A stretch of DNA of 61,278 bases, taken from contig SFDM01000017.1 in NCBI GenBank assembly GCA_004558205.1, positions 1-61,278 of the forward strand, in the 5' to 3' direction. The notes beneath the pieces were generated by a model. That model saw only the letters and a list, made by a program, of their open reading frames with translations, did no database searches and was not told where the DNA came from. A program made the position numbers and the translations under genes. Below are positions 42,289-50,449 of this stretch, piece by piece; position 1 is the first letter of the stretch, and each line of letters opens with the position of its first letter. The stretch comes from Pyramidobacter piscolens. GTDB taxonomy: Bacteria > Synergistota > Synergistia > Synergistales > Dethiosulfovibrionaceae.

Positions 42289-43266
42289 TTATTTTTCGAG
42301 AGCCAGCACGCGCCAAAGTTCCTCGTCGGTGCTGATCTCAAAATCACAGGGTCCATCGACCACAGTCCCCACGGTTGCTCCATCGATTCCAGCGCGGCGC
42401 AGCCGTGCCAGCGCCGCTTCCGCCCGATCTCCAGGGACCACGGCGAGAAGGACGCCCGAAGATATAAGTTTCAGGGGGTCGAAGCCCAGTTTATCCGCAG
42501 CGAGACGCGTCCAGGGATGGACGGGGATCATCGCAGGATCCAGCCTGATTCCGAGGCGCCCGAGGCGGGAAATCTCCGTCATGCCGCCCATGAATCCGCC
42601 CTCGGTGGGATCGTGCATAAAACGGGCAAGGCCGCGGAGGCGGCGAGAATCCGGCAGAACCGACAGGGAGTTCAGCCAGGAACGCACCTCCCCTATCTGA
42701 GAATCAGACAGAATCCCCTGAAGGAGGTCAGGGCGGTCGTGAGCGATGATGGACATCCCCTCAAGGCCCACGTGCTTTGTCACGATCAGGCGATCCCCCG
42801 GACGTATTGAATCGGCCCGGTAGTTGTAGTCGGTGGTCCCGAGCATGGTTCCCATGATCACGGGTTTGGCGTACCGGTCGGTGATCTCCGTGTGTCCGCC
42901 CACGATGGAGACACCGATGGCCAGGCAGGCCTCATGGGCCTCCGCCATGATCTGCGACGCGAACGCCTGACCGTAATCCTTGGGAATGATCAGAGTGATC
43001 ACCAGATAGGCAGGGTCGCCGCCTTTGCAGGCGATGTCGTTGGCGTTCACGTGGACCAGGTAGGAACCGGCGCCCGACTCGGCTCCTACGATCGGGTCCG
43101 AGGAGACCGCCAGGAGCTTCCCCCTGGGCCAGTCGATCAGGGCAGCGTCCTCTCCGATACCCGGCCCGATCAGGACTTCGGGCCGGTGGGCGCCTCCGTA
43201 CTTCAGAATCTGCTTTTCGAGGACCGTCGGAGGCAGTTTTCCTATGTGTGTCTCCTGCTGATTCAT
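42289..43266 (-). CDS. AIR synthase-like / HypE-related protein
   Basis: This 325-residue protein is of the PurM/HypE/SelD fold. It has an N-terminal GPGIGEDAALIDW, a HVNANDIACKGGDPAYL motif (near residue 72) and a VGGHTEITDRY loop. The fold binds ATP and a phosphorylated intermediate. Unlike SelD it lacks an N-terminal Cys/Sec loop, and unlike HypE it has no C-terminal PRIC-type tail, so its reaction is unknown. ATGA overlap with queH indicates co-translation. Confidence 0.85.
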   Translation of the reverse strand: MNQQETHIGKLPPTVLEKQILKYGGAHRPEVLIGPGIGEDAALIDWPRGKLLAVSSDPIVGAESGAGSYLVHVNANDIACKGGDPAYLVITLIIPKDYGQAFASQIMAEAHEACLAIGVSIVGGHTEITDRYAKPVIMGTMLGTTDYNYRADSIRPGDRLIVTKHVGLEGMSIIAHDRPDLLQGILSDSQIGEVRSWLNSLSVLPDSRRLRGLARFMHDPTEGGFMGGMTEISRLGRLGIRLDPAMIPVHPWTRLAADKLGFDPLKLISSGVLLAVVPGDRAEAALARLRRAGIDGATVGTVVDGPCDFEISTDEELWRVLALEK

Positions 43267-43823
43267 CTTCGTTCCTCCGTTAAAAGTCGTCCCATGCTAT
43301 ACCTGCAGCCGCAATAATTTTGGCGGTACAGGTCAAGCCGGCGGCACTCCTGAAGCGAAAGGAGAAAACCGCCTTTTTTTCTCCACACCCGAGACTCCCA
43401 GCGAAGCCCCTGTCCCGCCGCCGCGGACTGGCCAAGGCCGTTGATTGTCTCGGGATTTTTCTGGGGGCTGGCTGTGAGGCTGGTGCACAGCGCCGAAATT
43501 CCAACTTCCCGAGCGGCGCGAGCAGCGCTTTCCAGCTGAAGCTTCATGCACCGGGGGCACCGCGCGCCGCCCTCGGGTTCCGCTTCAAATCCTCTGACGG
43601 CATCATCCCATTCGTCGGTGCCGTAGGGCCGTATCACAGCCTGAAGGCCATAGGCCGAGACCAGCCGGAGCACGGCCCCCCTGCGGCGCTCCCACTCTTC
43701 ACGGGGATGGATGTTTCCTCCATAGAAGAAGGCGGTCACCTCGTAGCCGTCGGCAAGCAGACGGGGAAGCGCGGCCGACGCGCAGGGAGCGCAGCACATA
43801 TGAAGAAGAAGTCGTTCACTCAT
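43263..43823 (-). CDS. queH: Epoxyqueuosine reductase QueH (DUF208)
   Basis: This 186-residue protein has the QueH cysteine signature: HMCCAPC at residue 9, CPRCMK near residue 90 and YCGCRYSM at the C-terminus. These bind an iron-sulfur cluster and a second metal. It performs the last step of queuosine formation in tRNA. The start at 43823 has GGAAGGGCC upstream; the longer frame to 43856 adds residues before the normal N-terminus. Confidence 0.93.
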   Translation of the reverse strand: MSERLLLHMCCAPCASAALPRLLADGYEVTAFFYGGNIHPREEWERRRGAVLRLVSAYGLQAVIRPYGTDEWDDAVRGFEAEPEGGARCPRCMKLQLESAARAAREVGISALCTSLTASPQKNPETINGLGQSAAAGQGLRWESRVWRKKGGFLLSLQECRRLDLYRQNYCGCRYSMGRLLTEERR

Positions 43824-43889
43824 GACAGGCCCTTCCTTCCACGCCCCGGCCGGCACAAGGCAACCTCAAAGGATCACTGGCCCACCGCG

Positions 43890-45824
43890 TCAGCGCTGCT
43901 TCACAAGGTCAGCGACGCTGCAGGCGATCTTTTCCGGCGACAGCCCCATGGCGTCGTAAACTTCTTCGCTAGGCCCCGAGTCGCCATAGCGATGGACACC
44001 CAGGCGCAGGCACTTGGCGGAAAGCCCCAGTTCGGCCGCGCGGGCAAGCCACAGGCTTCCCATGCCGCTCTTTACGTTGTGATCTTCAAGGGTGATCACG
44101 GCGCCGGTAGCGAAGGCTTCGCGCAGCGCCGCTTCGTCGACGGCCAGAGGGCAGGACAGTGCGTACACAGCCACGTTCAAGCCCTGCGCGCTTAGTTTGT
44201 CGGCCGCTTTCAAGGCCCGTCCCGTCATGGCGCCCAGAGCGAGAATCGCCCCGTCGCTGCCTTGGCGAACCTTCTTCGCCTCGCCATATTTAAAATCACA
44301 GGCGAAAAGAGGCGTACCATCCTGACAGACGGGAAGCATTTTGCTGCGTCCCATGGCCAGGCAGATATTTCCCGGAGTGCCAAGAGCCCAGCGGGTCGCC
44401 CGGTCCGTCTGGTTGGGATCCACAGGCACCACCAGCTTCCAGCCAAAGAAGTCGGACATCAGAGACACGTAGTCGATGCACTGATGGGTCATGCCGTCCT
44501 CGCCCACGTCGAGCCCCACATGGGTCAGCACCAGTTTTTCGTTCGTGCTGTTGATATCGTTCATTCTCTGCTGGTTATAAGCTTCAGCAAGCCCAAAGAC
44601 GCCGAAGTCGGCCCAAACGGCTACGGCCCCCCCCGCTGAGGCCGCGCCCGCGACGGTTCCGGTGCTGTGCTCCTGAATGCCGCACTGGATAAAGCTGCCA
44701 GCACATTTTTTCTTGAAACCGTCGGTCTTTACAGAACCAGCGAGATCGCAGTCAAAGACCAGAATCGGCGTACGCCCTTCTTTTTCGTAGTTCAGATCGC
44801 CCACGTCGGCAAGAGCCTTGCCAAAGGCCGAACGGTTATCTGTTTTATCCTCGGCCTTGTAGACCGCGGGCGTGCCCAGATCGAGCGACGGCGTCAGGGC
44901 GGCGACACAGCGGCCCTTGCTGAAGCTTTCTCTTCCGTTCTGCGCAGCCAGTGCGATCAGGTCAGGCTGCCCCAACTCCTGCATCGCCCTCTGATAGAGA
45001 TCGCCCGTCGCCGCTTTTCCGTGATAGTCAGGCTTGTCTTCCATGAACGAGACGCCCTGCCCCATCAGCGTCTTGCAGAGGATTACCACGGGCTCACCGG
45101 CGTCCTTCGCCATCTTCATGGCCGCGTAGATCGACATGAAGGAGTCGCCGTTGCACTCCAGGACGCGCCAACCGTCGGCTTCCCAGAGAGCCCTGATATT
45201 GACGGGCATGACCTCCTCGCGGCGGCCCGAAATCTGGATATCGTTATAGTCGATCAGGACCGTGATGTTGTTGAGCTTTTGCGCAGCGATCAGGCGGCGG
45301 GCTTCGGCGATCTGGCCCTTGGGCTGTTCGCCGTCCCCCATGAGCACGTACACCCGGCCGTCGTAATGGCGGGCCCTCTGCGCCAGCGCGAAACCGGCCG
45401 CGGCGGACAATCCCTGCCCCAAGCAGCCCGAACCCCAGTCAATGCCGGGAACCATTCTTTCTACATGTCCCTGGAAGGAACTGCCCGTTTTTCTGAACTC
45501 GTTGACCACGTCGAAGGGGTCCACAAAACCGTAATAGGCCAGCGTCGCGTAGGCCGCCGCCGAAGTGTGTCCATGGCTGATCACCACAAAGTCCCTGTCC
45601 AGAGAATCGCAGTTCTCCGGCGTGATATTTGACGCGCCGTAAGCCGCCATGTACATCTTCATGCTGGATACGGCGCCGCCCGGGTGGCCGCTATTGGCCC
45701 TGCCGACCATAGCCACCGCCAGAGCCTTGCAGGTTTTGGCAGCTCTGTCCAACTGCCCCTCTTCCGTCTGTGGAATAACTCCCCAGGGGAATCCCGTCAA
45801 TCTTACAGGTCTTTCAAAAAGCAT
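43890..45824 (-). CDS. Transketolase (ThDP-dependent)
   Basis: This 644-residue single-chain protein contains both halves of transketolase. Seen are GRANSGHPGGAVSS near residue 42, the ThDP-binding GDGEQPKG...YNDIQ segment and the C-terminal pyrimidine-binding domain (QCGIQEHSTGTVAGA). The usual GDGELxEG reads GDGEQPKG, so this is a divergent branch and the substrate is uncertain. ATG 45824 follows GAGGCGATTGTG. It is probably monocistronic, preceded by three 60-bp-period repeats. Confidence 0.9.
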   Translation of the reverse strand: MLFERPVRLTGFPWGVIPQTEEGQLDRAAKTCKALAVAMVGRANSGHPGGAVSSMKMYMAAYGASNITPENCDSLDRDFVVISHGHTSAAAYATLAYYGFVDPFDVVNEFRKTGSSFQGHVERMVPGIDWGSGCLGQGLSAAAGFALAQRARHYDGRVYVLMGDGEQPKGQIAEARRLIAAQKLNNITVLIDYNDIQISGRREEVMPVNIRALWEADGWRVLECNGDSFMSIYAAMKMAKDAGEPVVILCKTLMGQGVSFMEDKPDYHGKAATGDLYQRAMQELGQPDLIALAAQNGRESFSKGRCVAALTPSLDLGTPAVYKAEDKTDNRSAFGKALADVGDLNYEKEGRTPILVFDCDLAGSVKTDGFKKKCAGSFIQCGIQEHSTGTVAGAASAGGAVAVWADFGVFGLAEAYNQQRMNDINSTNEKLVLTHVGLDVGEDGMTHQCIDYVSLMSDFFGWKLVVPVDPNQTDRATRWALGTPGNICLAMGRSKMLPVCQDGTPLFACDFKYGEAKKVRQGSDGAILALGAMTGRALKAADKLSAQGLNVAVYALSCPLAVDEAALREAFATGAVITLEDHNVKSGMGSLWLARAAELGLSAKCLRLGVHRYGDSGPSEEVYDAMGLSPEKIACSVADLVKQR

Positions 45825-45870
45825 CACAATCGCCTCAATCTAAAAAAGTATGATACGGTAAGTCTCATTT

Positions 45871-46007
45871 AAAAACATTATAGGACATAACGTTCAGTGC
45901 CGTTAAAGAACTTACATCATGGCTGCAATAAAAACGTTATAGGACATGAATAAAACTTGCCAGGTAAATTTGTGTCTGCCGGCGTCAATAAAAACATTAT
46001 AGGACAT
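45871..46007 (-). repeat. Three regularly spaced TCCTATAAT repeats upstream of transketolase
   Basis: Copies of ATGTCCTATAA(T/C)GTTTTT (minus strand) lie at 45888-45871, 45947-45930 and 46007-45990, giving 59- and 60-bp periods. The two upstream copies extend as ATTG after the T-run; the copy nearest the gene diverges there. The whole 45828-46059 gap holds no gene. The elements contain a TATAAT-like -10 and could be promoters, operators or relics of an array. A fourth core lies at 26001-26014. Confidence 0.85.
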
Positions 46008-46059
46008 CTAGCGCAATATAATTTAAAACCAAACAAGCGCAATCATACGTATGTAAATT

Positions 46060-46455
46060 TTACGAAGATTTGACATTCACAGCGCCGCGCGACTTCAAAA
46101 GCTCACAGAGCCGTTCCCGCTGGTCTCCCTGAAACAAAAACGCATCGTCTTCTATTGAAGCGCCGCATCCCAGGCTTTTTTTCAGATCCTTTAAAAAGGC
46201 CTGCAAAGACAGAGGCGCTCCGGCGAGGCCCATAAGCTTGGTCACCGTTTTTCCGCCGCGGCCGCGCCGCTCTATGGAGATCCTTAAAGGCGCTTTCAAG
46301 TCCACAGAACTTGCGGACGGCGGCGCCTCTTCAGCGGGAGACGAAGCTTGTCCCCGTCCTGCCGACTGTGAAAAAGAGTCCGTCACGCCCAGCACATCGG
46401 CAAGCGTCAACTTTTCATCGTCCAGCGACGAAAAATCCGTGCGTTTTTTAGCCAT
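46060..46455 (-). CDS. SUI1-domain protein (YciH-like)
   Basis: This 131-residue protein has an acidic/serine-rich N-terminal half and a C-terminal SUI1 fold (RGRGGKTVTKLMGL, LKKSLGCGAS near residue 90, FQGDQRERLCELL). Bacterial SUI1 proteins resemble eIF1 and may influence start-codon fidelity; their role is not settled. ATG 46455 shares its A with the preceding stop (TGATG), so it is coupled to the 63-residue gene upstream. Confidence 0.85.
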   Translation of the reverse strand: MAKKRTDFSSLDDEKLTLADVLGVTDSFSQSAGRGQASSPAEEAPPSASSVDLKAPLRISIERRGRGGKTVTKLMGLAGAPLSLQAFLKDLKKSLGCGASIEDDAFLFQGDQRERLCELLKSRGAVNVKSS

Positions 46456-46646
46456 CACGCAAGCTCGTAGCCTTCCGCCTTGCGAGTGACCACAAAGTCC
46501 TCGCCTTCCTGAAATTGGACGATAACCTGTGATTCCACGGGCATGTCAAGCATTTTCCTGTAGATCAGGGCCGCAGAATGGGCGCCTTCAAGGCCGCTCT
46601 TCATCGCGCTCTCGTACATCATCTCGATCAACTTTTGGTCAAGCAT
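46455..46646 (-). CDS. Small protein of unknown function
   Basis: This 63-residue soluble protein starts MLDQKLIEMMYESAMK and ends KAEGYELA. The first half looks helical and the second strand-rich (SQVIVQFQEGEDFVVTRK). AGAGGGACTGT precedes the ATG. It is translationally coupled to the SUI1-domain gene, hinting at a joint role in translation, but I recognise no family. Confidence 0.65.
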   Translation of the reverse strand: MLDQKLIEMMYESAMKSGLEGAHSAALIYRKMLDMPVESQVIVQFQEGEDFVVTRKAEGYELA

Positions 46647-46845
46647 ACAGTCCCTCTTTTCGAGCTTCTCTCAGCTCAGAATCTGCATACAGTATAAACT
46701 ATCAAAAACTTTCCCTCAAGTATTTTCGCGCAGAAAATGCCCTTTCCGCAAGAAAAGAATTTGAAAAAAAACGTGCCGATTCTCTTCAGTCTGGCACTGC
46801 GCGTCTTGAGCCTGGCGCGAAATTATCTTCGATTTATTTTTCGAT
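46647..46845. other. Gap upstream of the 63-residue gene
   Basis: No gene is supported. A GTGCC/GGCAC hairpin (about 46773-46797) lies past the DUF3343 stop on the minus strand. Confidence 0.4.
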
Positions 46846-47067
46846 TCATTCTTCCATATGATGACGCTCGGAGATTTCAATCGACTTTTCATCACACAAG
46901 CGCATGATTTCATTCTCTTTGTCGCAAGGATAGGAACAGGCTAGACCGCAGCTTGCCGAAATCTGCCTCGGCACGGGAATCACCCTAACTTCGTACCCTG
47001 CGGCACGGCACTGTTTTTCAAACATCAGCGCCATACTGGTAACGTCGAACGTAGCAAGACACTTCAT
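46846..47067 (-). CDS. DUF3343 putative Se/S carrier-like protein
   Basis: This 73-residue protein matches the DUF3343 family, described as putative selenium/sulfur carriers, with LATFDVTSMALMFEKQCR and a cysteine cluster SCGLACSYPC near residue 39. It is divergent from the YedE transporter gene, with which DUF3343 genes are regularly associated. It probably receives or passes on reduced selenium in the cytosol (inference from family and context). Confidence 0.85.
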   Translation of the reverse strand: MKCLATFDVTSMALMFEKQCRAAGYEVRVIPVPRQISASCGLACSYPCDKENEIMRLCDEKSIEISERHHMEE

Positions 47068-47115
47068 GCGGAAAAACTCCTTTCAATAAATCTCCGTTGG
47101 GAATAATTTCTATAC

Positions 47116-47143
47116 TTGACCTAAAAAATTTTTGGTCTATACT
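47116..47143 (+). promoter_or_regulatory. Promoter with embedded palindrome for the YedE operon
   Basis: TTGACC (47116-47121), a 16-bp spacer and TATACT (47138-47143). Between them GACC-N12-GGTC (47118-47137) with an A/T-rich centre is a near-palindrome, suggesting a dimeric regulator bound over the promoter. Confidence 0.7.
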
Positions 47144-47228
47144 CTGTTTCACAGGGGCATAATAACCATAATCAACCATTATCTTTATGTGCTCTCTGAT
47201 CACGTCGTTATTGAGGGAGGAAGTTCTT

Positions 47229-48329
47229 GTGAAAAGTTTTGACTCGCTTATGATATCACGAATTGGGCCAATTATCGCGGGCGTCGCCGTCGGTATTTTG
47301 GCTCCTCTCCTGGTGCTTCTCGGCAACCCGGGAAACATGGGGATCTGCGTCGCCTGCTTTGAGCGCGACATCGCCGGCGCTCTGGGCTTTCACCGCGCGG
47401 CCATCGTCCAGTACATCAGGCCTGAAATTATCGGCCTGATCCTGGGGGCGTTCCTGTCGGCCCTGCTCTTTAAAGAGTTCAAACCCCGTGCCGGTTCCGC
47501 GCCCACCGTCCGTTTCTTCCTGGGCGTCTTCGCCTCCATCGGCGCCCTGATCTTTCTGGGCTGCCCCTGGAGAGCCTACCTGAGGCTCGCGGGCGGCGAC
47601 TACAACTCCCTATTCGGCATCGCGGGGCTTATCGCCGGTATCCTGATCGGCATTTTCTTCATGAAACAGGGGTACAGCCTCGGCAGATCCTATCCCGCGC
47701 CGGCGGAAGCCAAAGGCTCCGGTTACATTATGCCTCTTGCCGCCCTCGGCCTTTTGGCGCTGCTTTTGATCGCCCCCAAGTTCGGCCCCGAGGGGGCCGG
47801 GCCCATTTTCTTCTCTGAAAAGGGACCTGGCTCAATGCACGCCCCCTGGATCGCCTCACTTGCCGCCACGCTCATCATCGGCTGGCTCGCCCAACGGAGC
47901 CGCTTCTGCACCATCGGCGCCATCAGGGACCTCGTTCTCACTCAGGACGGCTATCTGTTCTGGGGCGTCCTGGCCTTGATCGCGGCAGCCGCCGGAATGA
48001 ACTCCTACCTGGGGTTCTTTAAGCCCGGTTTTGCCGGGCAGCCAGTGGCTCACGCCGATTCGCTGTGGAACTTTCTCGGCATGGTGCTGGCCGGCCTGTG
48101 CTTTACCCTTGCCGGAGGATGCCCCGGACGCCAGCTGATCATGGCGGGCGAAGGCGACGGAGACTCGGCAATGTTCGTTTTTGGAATGATCACGGGCGCC
48201 GCCGTGGCTCATAACTTTGGCCTCGCCAGCAGCGGAGCGGGAATTGGAGCTCATGCCCCCGCGGCTTTCGTGATCGGCATGGTCTTCTGCCTGGCCGTCG
48301 GATTTACGATGCGCCGAAAAACCTGTTAG
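47229..48329 (+). CDS. yedE: YedE-family putative selenium transporter
   Basis: This 366-residue inner-membrane protein carries the YeeE/YedE duplication. Conserved cysteines appear in GNMGICVACFERD, LGCPWRAY, SRFCTIGAIRD and GGCPGRQL, the residues that pass reduced sulfur or selenium species through the related YeeE channel. The frame is open to 47187, but GGGAGG sits 8 nt before GTG 47229, which I take as start. Downstream are a TusA-like gene and grdCD, consistent with selenium supply for glycine reductase. Confidence 0.92.
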   Translation: MKSFDSLMISRIGPIIAGVAVGILAPLLVLLGNPGNMGICVACFERDIAGALGFHRAAIVQYIRPEIIGLILGAFLSALLFKEFKPRAGSAPTVRFFLGVFASIGALIFLGCPWRAYLRLAGGDYNSLFGIAGLIAGILIGIFFMKQGYSLGRSYPAPAEAKGSGYIMPLAALGLLALLLIAPKFGPEGAGPIFFSEKGPGSMHAPWIASLAATLIIGWLAQRSRFCTIGAIRDLVLTQDGYLFWGVLALIAAAAGMNSYLGFFKPGFAGQPVAHADSLWNFLGMVLAGLCFTLAGGCPGRQLIMAGEGDGDSAMFVFGMITGAAVAHNFGLASSGAGIGAHAPAAFVIGMVFCLAVGFTMRRKTC

Positions 48330-48340
48330 GAGGGATGAGA

Positions 48341-48550
48341 ATGATCGTTGACGCCCGGGGCCTTTCTTGCCCCCAACCCGTCGTGGAAGCTAGAAACGCC
48401 GTCAGCGCCGGAGAGTCTCAGATTGAAATCCTTCTGGACAATCCTACTTCGGTGGCGAACGTGACACGCTTTATGAAAAAAAGCGGATTCAGCTGCGCTG
48501 GCAGCACTGAAGAGCAGGACGGATCGACCCGCCTTTCTTTCTCTAAATAG
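48341..48550 (+). CDS. TusA/SirA-like sulfur/selenium carrier
   Basis: This 69-residue protein has the TusA motif DARGLSCPQPVVEA with the active Cys at about residue 10. It is the N-terminal domain of YedF-type selenium-metabolism proteins without their extra C-terminal domain. The first ATG (48335) abuts the AGGAGGG site; ATG 48341 has 6-nt spacing and is chosen. It follows yedE by 11 nt and precedes a terminator. Confidence 0.9.
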   Translation: MIVDARGLSCPQPVVEARNAVSAGESQIEILLDNPTSVANVTRFMKKSGFSCAGSTEEQDGSTRLSFSK

Positions 48551-48577
48551 GGATCAGATAAATCCTTGCCTGCGTTC

Positions 48578-48613
48578 AAAAAGGGGGACAGCATTTTGCT
48601 GTCTCCTTTTTGC
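48578..48613 (+). terminator. Intrinsic terminator after the TusA-like gene
   Basis: A 14-bp stem with one bulge (48578-48592 with 48598-48611) includes A5 and T5 ends, so it works in the plus direction. Confidence 0.85.
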
Positions 48614-48902
48614 TTTACTCAATTCGATGTTTTGAGGTCAAAGACAAAGCGCCTCCATGTGTTTTGATGAAACCACACTATTCAAGCCGTCCGGTTATAC
48701 AACTGTCAGAGGACTTCAGGACACTTGCGGGAATAAGCTAAATCAACAATTCATCAAAAAACATGAAATCTCCCGACTTCAGCGGAAAACGATTGTTTGG
48801 CTTTTTTATTACAGCGTCTTGTATTATAATAGGCTTAATTGTGAGGGAATACATCCCTTGCGAAAAAGCGTTTACACATAACCTGAGGAGGTAATTTCAG
48901 TA
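48614..48902 (+). promoter_or_regulatory. Leader region of grdCD with a -10 element
   Basis: The 289-nt gap has no supported gene. A perfect TATAAT at 48825-48830 is preceded by a T-rich but non-consensus -35. The short 5' leader that follows (GAGGGAATACATCCC) can form a small hairpin before the AGGAGG of grdC. I see no glycine-riboswitch pattern. Confidence 0.45.
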
Positions 48903-50432
48903 ATGTCCAGAGTAGCTATCAAAGGTTCAGCTTATTGCCTTCAGCATACCCCTGAGCTTGGTCTTCATTACGGCAACACTCCCTACACCGCCAGCGAGAA
49001 CGAAAAAGAATATCTTGCGGCGCTGCCTTCGCACCTCCAGACCTACGAGCAGGCCAGAGGCTACGCTCCCAACATGGCCTACATCGGCGCGCTGCCCCTG
49101 GAGGACCTCGACAATCAGCCCAAACCCATGTATCAGAACTATGTCGAAAACGCTTCGCGCTTTGGCAAGTTCGGCGAGATTATGCCTGAAGACGAATTCC
49201 TCGGCCTTCTTGATATCTGCGACGTCTTCGACTTGGTCTGGCTCGAAAAGGGCTTCGCGGCGTCGGTCCGCGAGAAGCTGGCCGTTCACGAACTGATCAC
49301 CGAATCCATGATGGCCCGCCTCGAGGCCGGCCACGACATGTCCGAAATCGAAGAGCTCATTAAATCGGGAGACCATCATCAGGCCCTTCCGCTCTACTTC
49401 AACGGCAAAGTGGTGGGCGTCGTCCGCGCGGCTCACTCCGTGGACGAGAACCTTTTCGCTCACGTCCTGCTTGAAAACATCGCCTCCAAGGCCGGCTCGG
49501 TCCTCGCTCTGCTCCACCTGATCAAGAACACGGGACTGAAGCCCGAAGACGTTGATTTCGTCATCGAATGCTCCGAAGAAGGCGCGGGCGACGCCTGCCA
49601 GCGCGCCGGCGGCAACTTCGCCAAGGCCGTCGCCGAAATCGCCGGCTGCGTCAACGCCAGCGGATGCGACGTGCGCGGTTTCTGCGCCGGTCCCGTCAAC
49701 GCCATGATCGGCGGAGCCTGCCAGGTTGCGGCCGGCGCCCGCAAAAACGTGGTGGTCCTTGCCGGCGGCGCTGTGCCCAAGCTGTACATGAACAGCCGCG
49801 ACCACGTTAAAAAAGGTATGCCCGCGCTGGAAGACTGCCTCGGCTCCTTCGCGGTCTTGATCACTCCCTGCGACGGCGTCAGCGCCGAAATGCGCCTCGA
49901 CGTTCTCGGCAAGCATTCCGTCGGCGCCGGAGCCGCCCCCCAGGCCATCACTCAGGCTCTGACGTGGGAGCCTTTGCAGAAGGCTGGGCTCTCCTTCGCC
50001 GATGTGGACAAGTTCGGAGCTGAACTTCACATCCCCGAAATCACCGAACCGGCCGGCGCTGGCAACGTGCCTCTGGCCAACATCAAAATGATTGCAGCTT
50101 TGGCCGTCATGAAGAAGGGCATCGAGAAGAAGGATATGATGGCCTTCGTGAAGGACAAGGGCCTGCCCGGCTTCGCCCACACCCAGGGACATATCCCCGC
50201 CGGCGCTCCCTTTATCGGACAGGCTGCCGAGTGGATCAAGGAAGGCAAGATCAACCGCGCCATGATCATCGGCAAGGGCAGTCTGTTCCTCGCTCGTTTG
50301 ACCAACCTGGCCGACGGCGCGTCCTTCCTGCTTGAAAAGCCCGCGCCTGTGGAGGCCGCAGTCAGCAAGGACGACATCAAGAGCGTGCTGCTGGAGGCTC
50401 TTTCCGAAATCTCTGCATCCCTCACAAAGTAA
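48903..50432 (+). CDS. grdC: Glycine/sarcosine/betaine reductase complex component C, beta subunit
   Basis: This 509-residue protein is the GrdC (FabH-like) subunit, with GYAPNMAYIGALPLEDL and a thiolase-like core (CSEEGAGDACQRAGGN near residue 224). Component C takes the carboxymethyl group from the selenoprotein PA-Secys and releases acetyl phosphate, giving ATP in Stickland fermentation. AGGAGG lies 10 nt before the ATG. It is paired with grdD 17 nt downstream. The selenoprotein genes grdA and grdB are not in the window. Confidence 0.96.
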   Translation: MSRVAIKGSAYCLQHTPELGLHYGNTPYTASENEKEYLAALPSHLQTYEQARGYAPNMAYIGALPLEDLDNQPKPMYQNYVENASRFGKFGEIMPEDEFLGLLDICDVFDLVWLEKGFAASVREKLAVHELITESMMARLEAGHDMSEIEELIKSGDHHQALPLYFNGKVVGVVRAAHSVDENLFAHVLLENIASKAGSVLALLHLIKNTGLKPEDVDFVIECSEEGAGDACQRAGGNFAKAVAEIAGCVNASGCDVRGFCAGPVNAMIGGACQVAAGARKNVVVLAGGAVPKLYMNSRDHVKKGMPALEDCLGSFAVLITPCDGVSAEMRLDVLGKHSVGAGAAPQAITQALTWEPLQKAGLSFADVDKFGAELHIPEITEPAGAGNVPLANIKMIAALAVMKKGIEKKDMMAFVKDKGLPGFAHTQGHIPAGAPFIGQAAEWIKEGKINRAMIIGKGSLFLARLTNLADGASFLLEKPAPVEAAVSKDDIKSVLLEALSEISASLTK

Positions 50433-50449
50433 GTTAAGGAGGACATCCA

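Noticed and set aside
45871..46007. CRISPR array
   Set aside because: Only three repeats with an 18-22 bp core, spacers about 40 bp, no cas genes in the window and a TATAAT inside each repeat. Reported as a repeat of unknown role instead.
48657..48881. 74-codon frame in the grdC leader
   Set aside because: It spans the TATAAT element, lacks a ribosome binding site and has no recognisable sequence.
48614..48902. Glycine riboswitch ahead of grdCD
   Set aside because: The leader after the TATAAT is too short and lacks the paired aptamer core.
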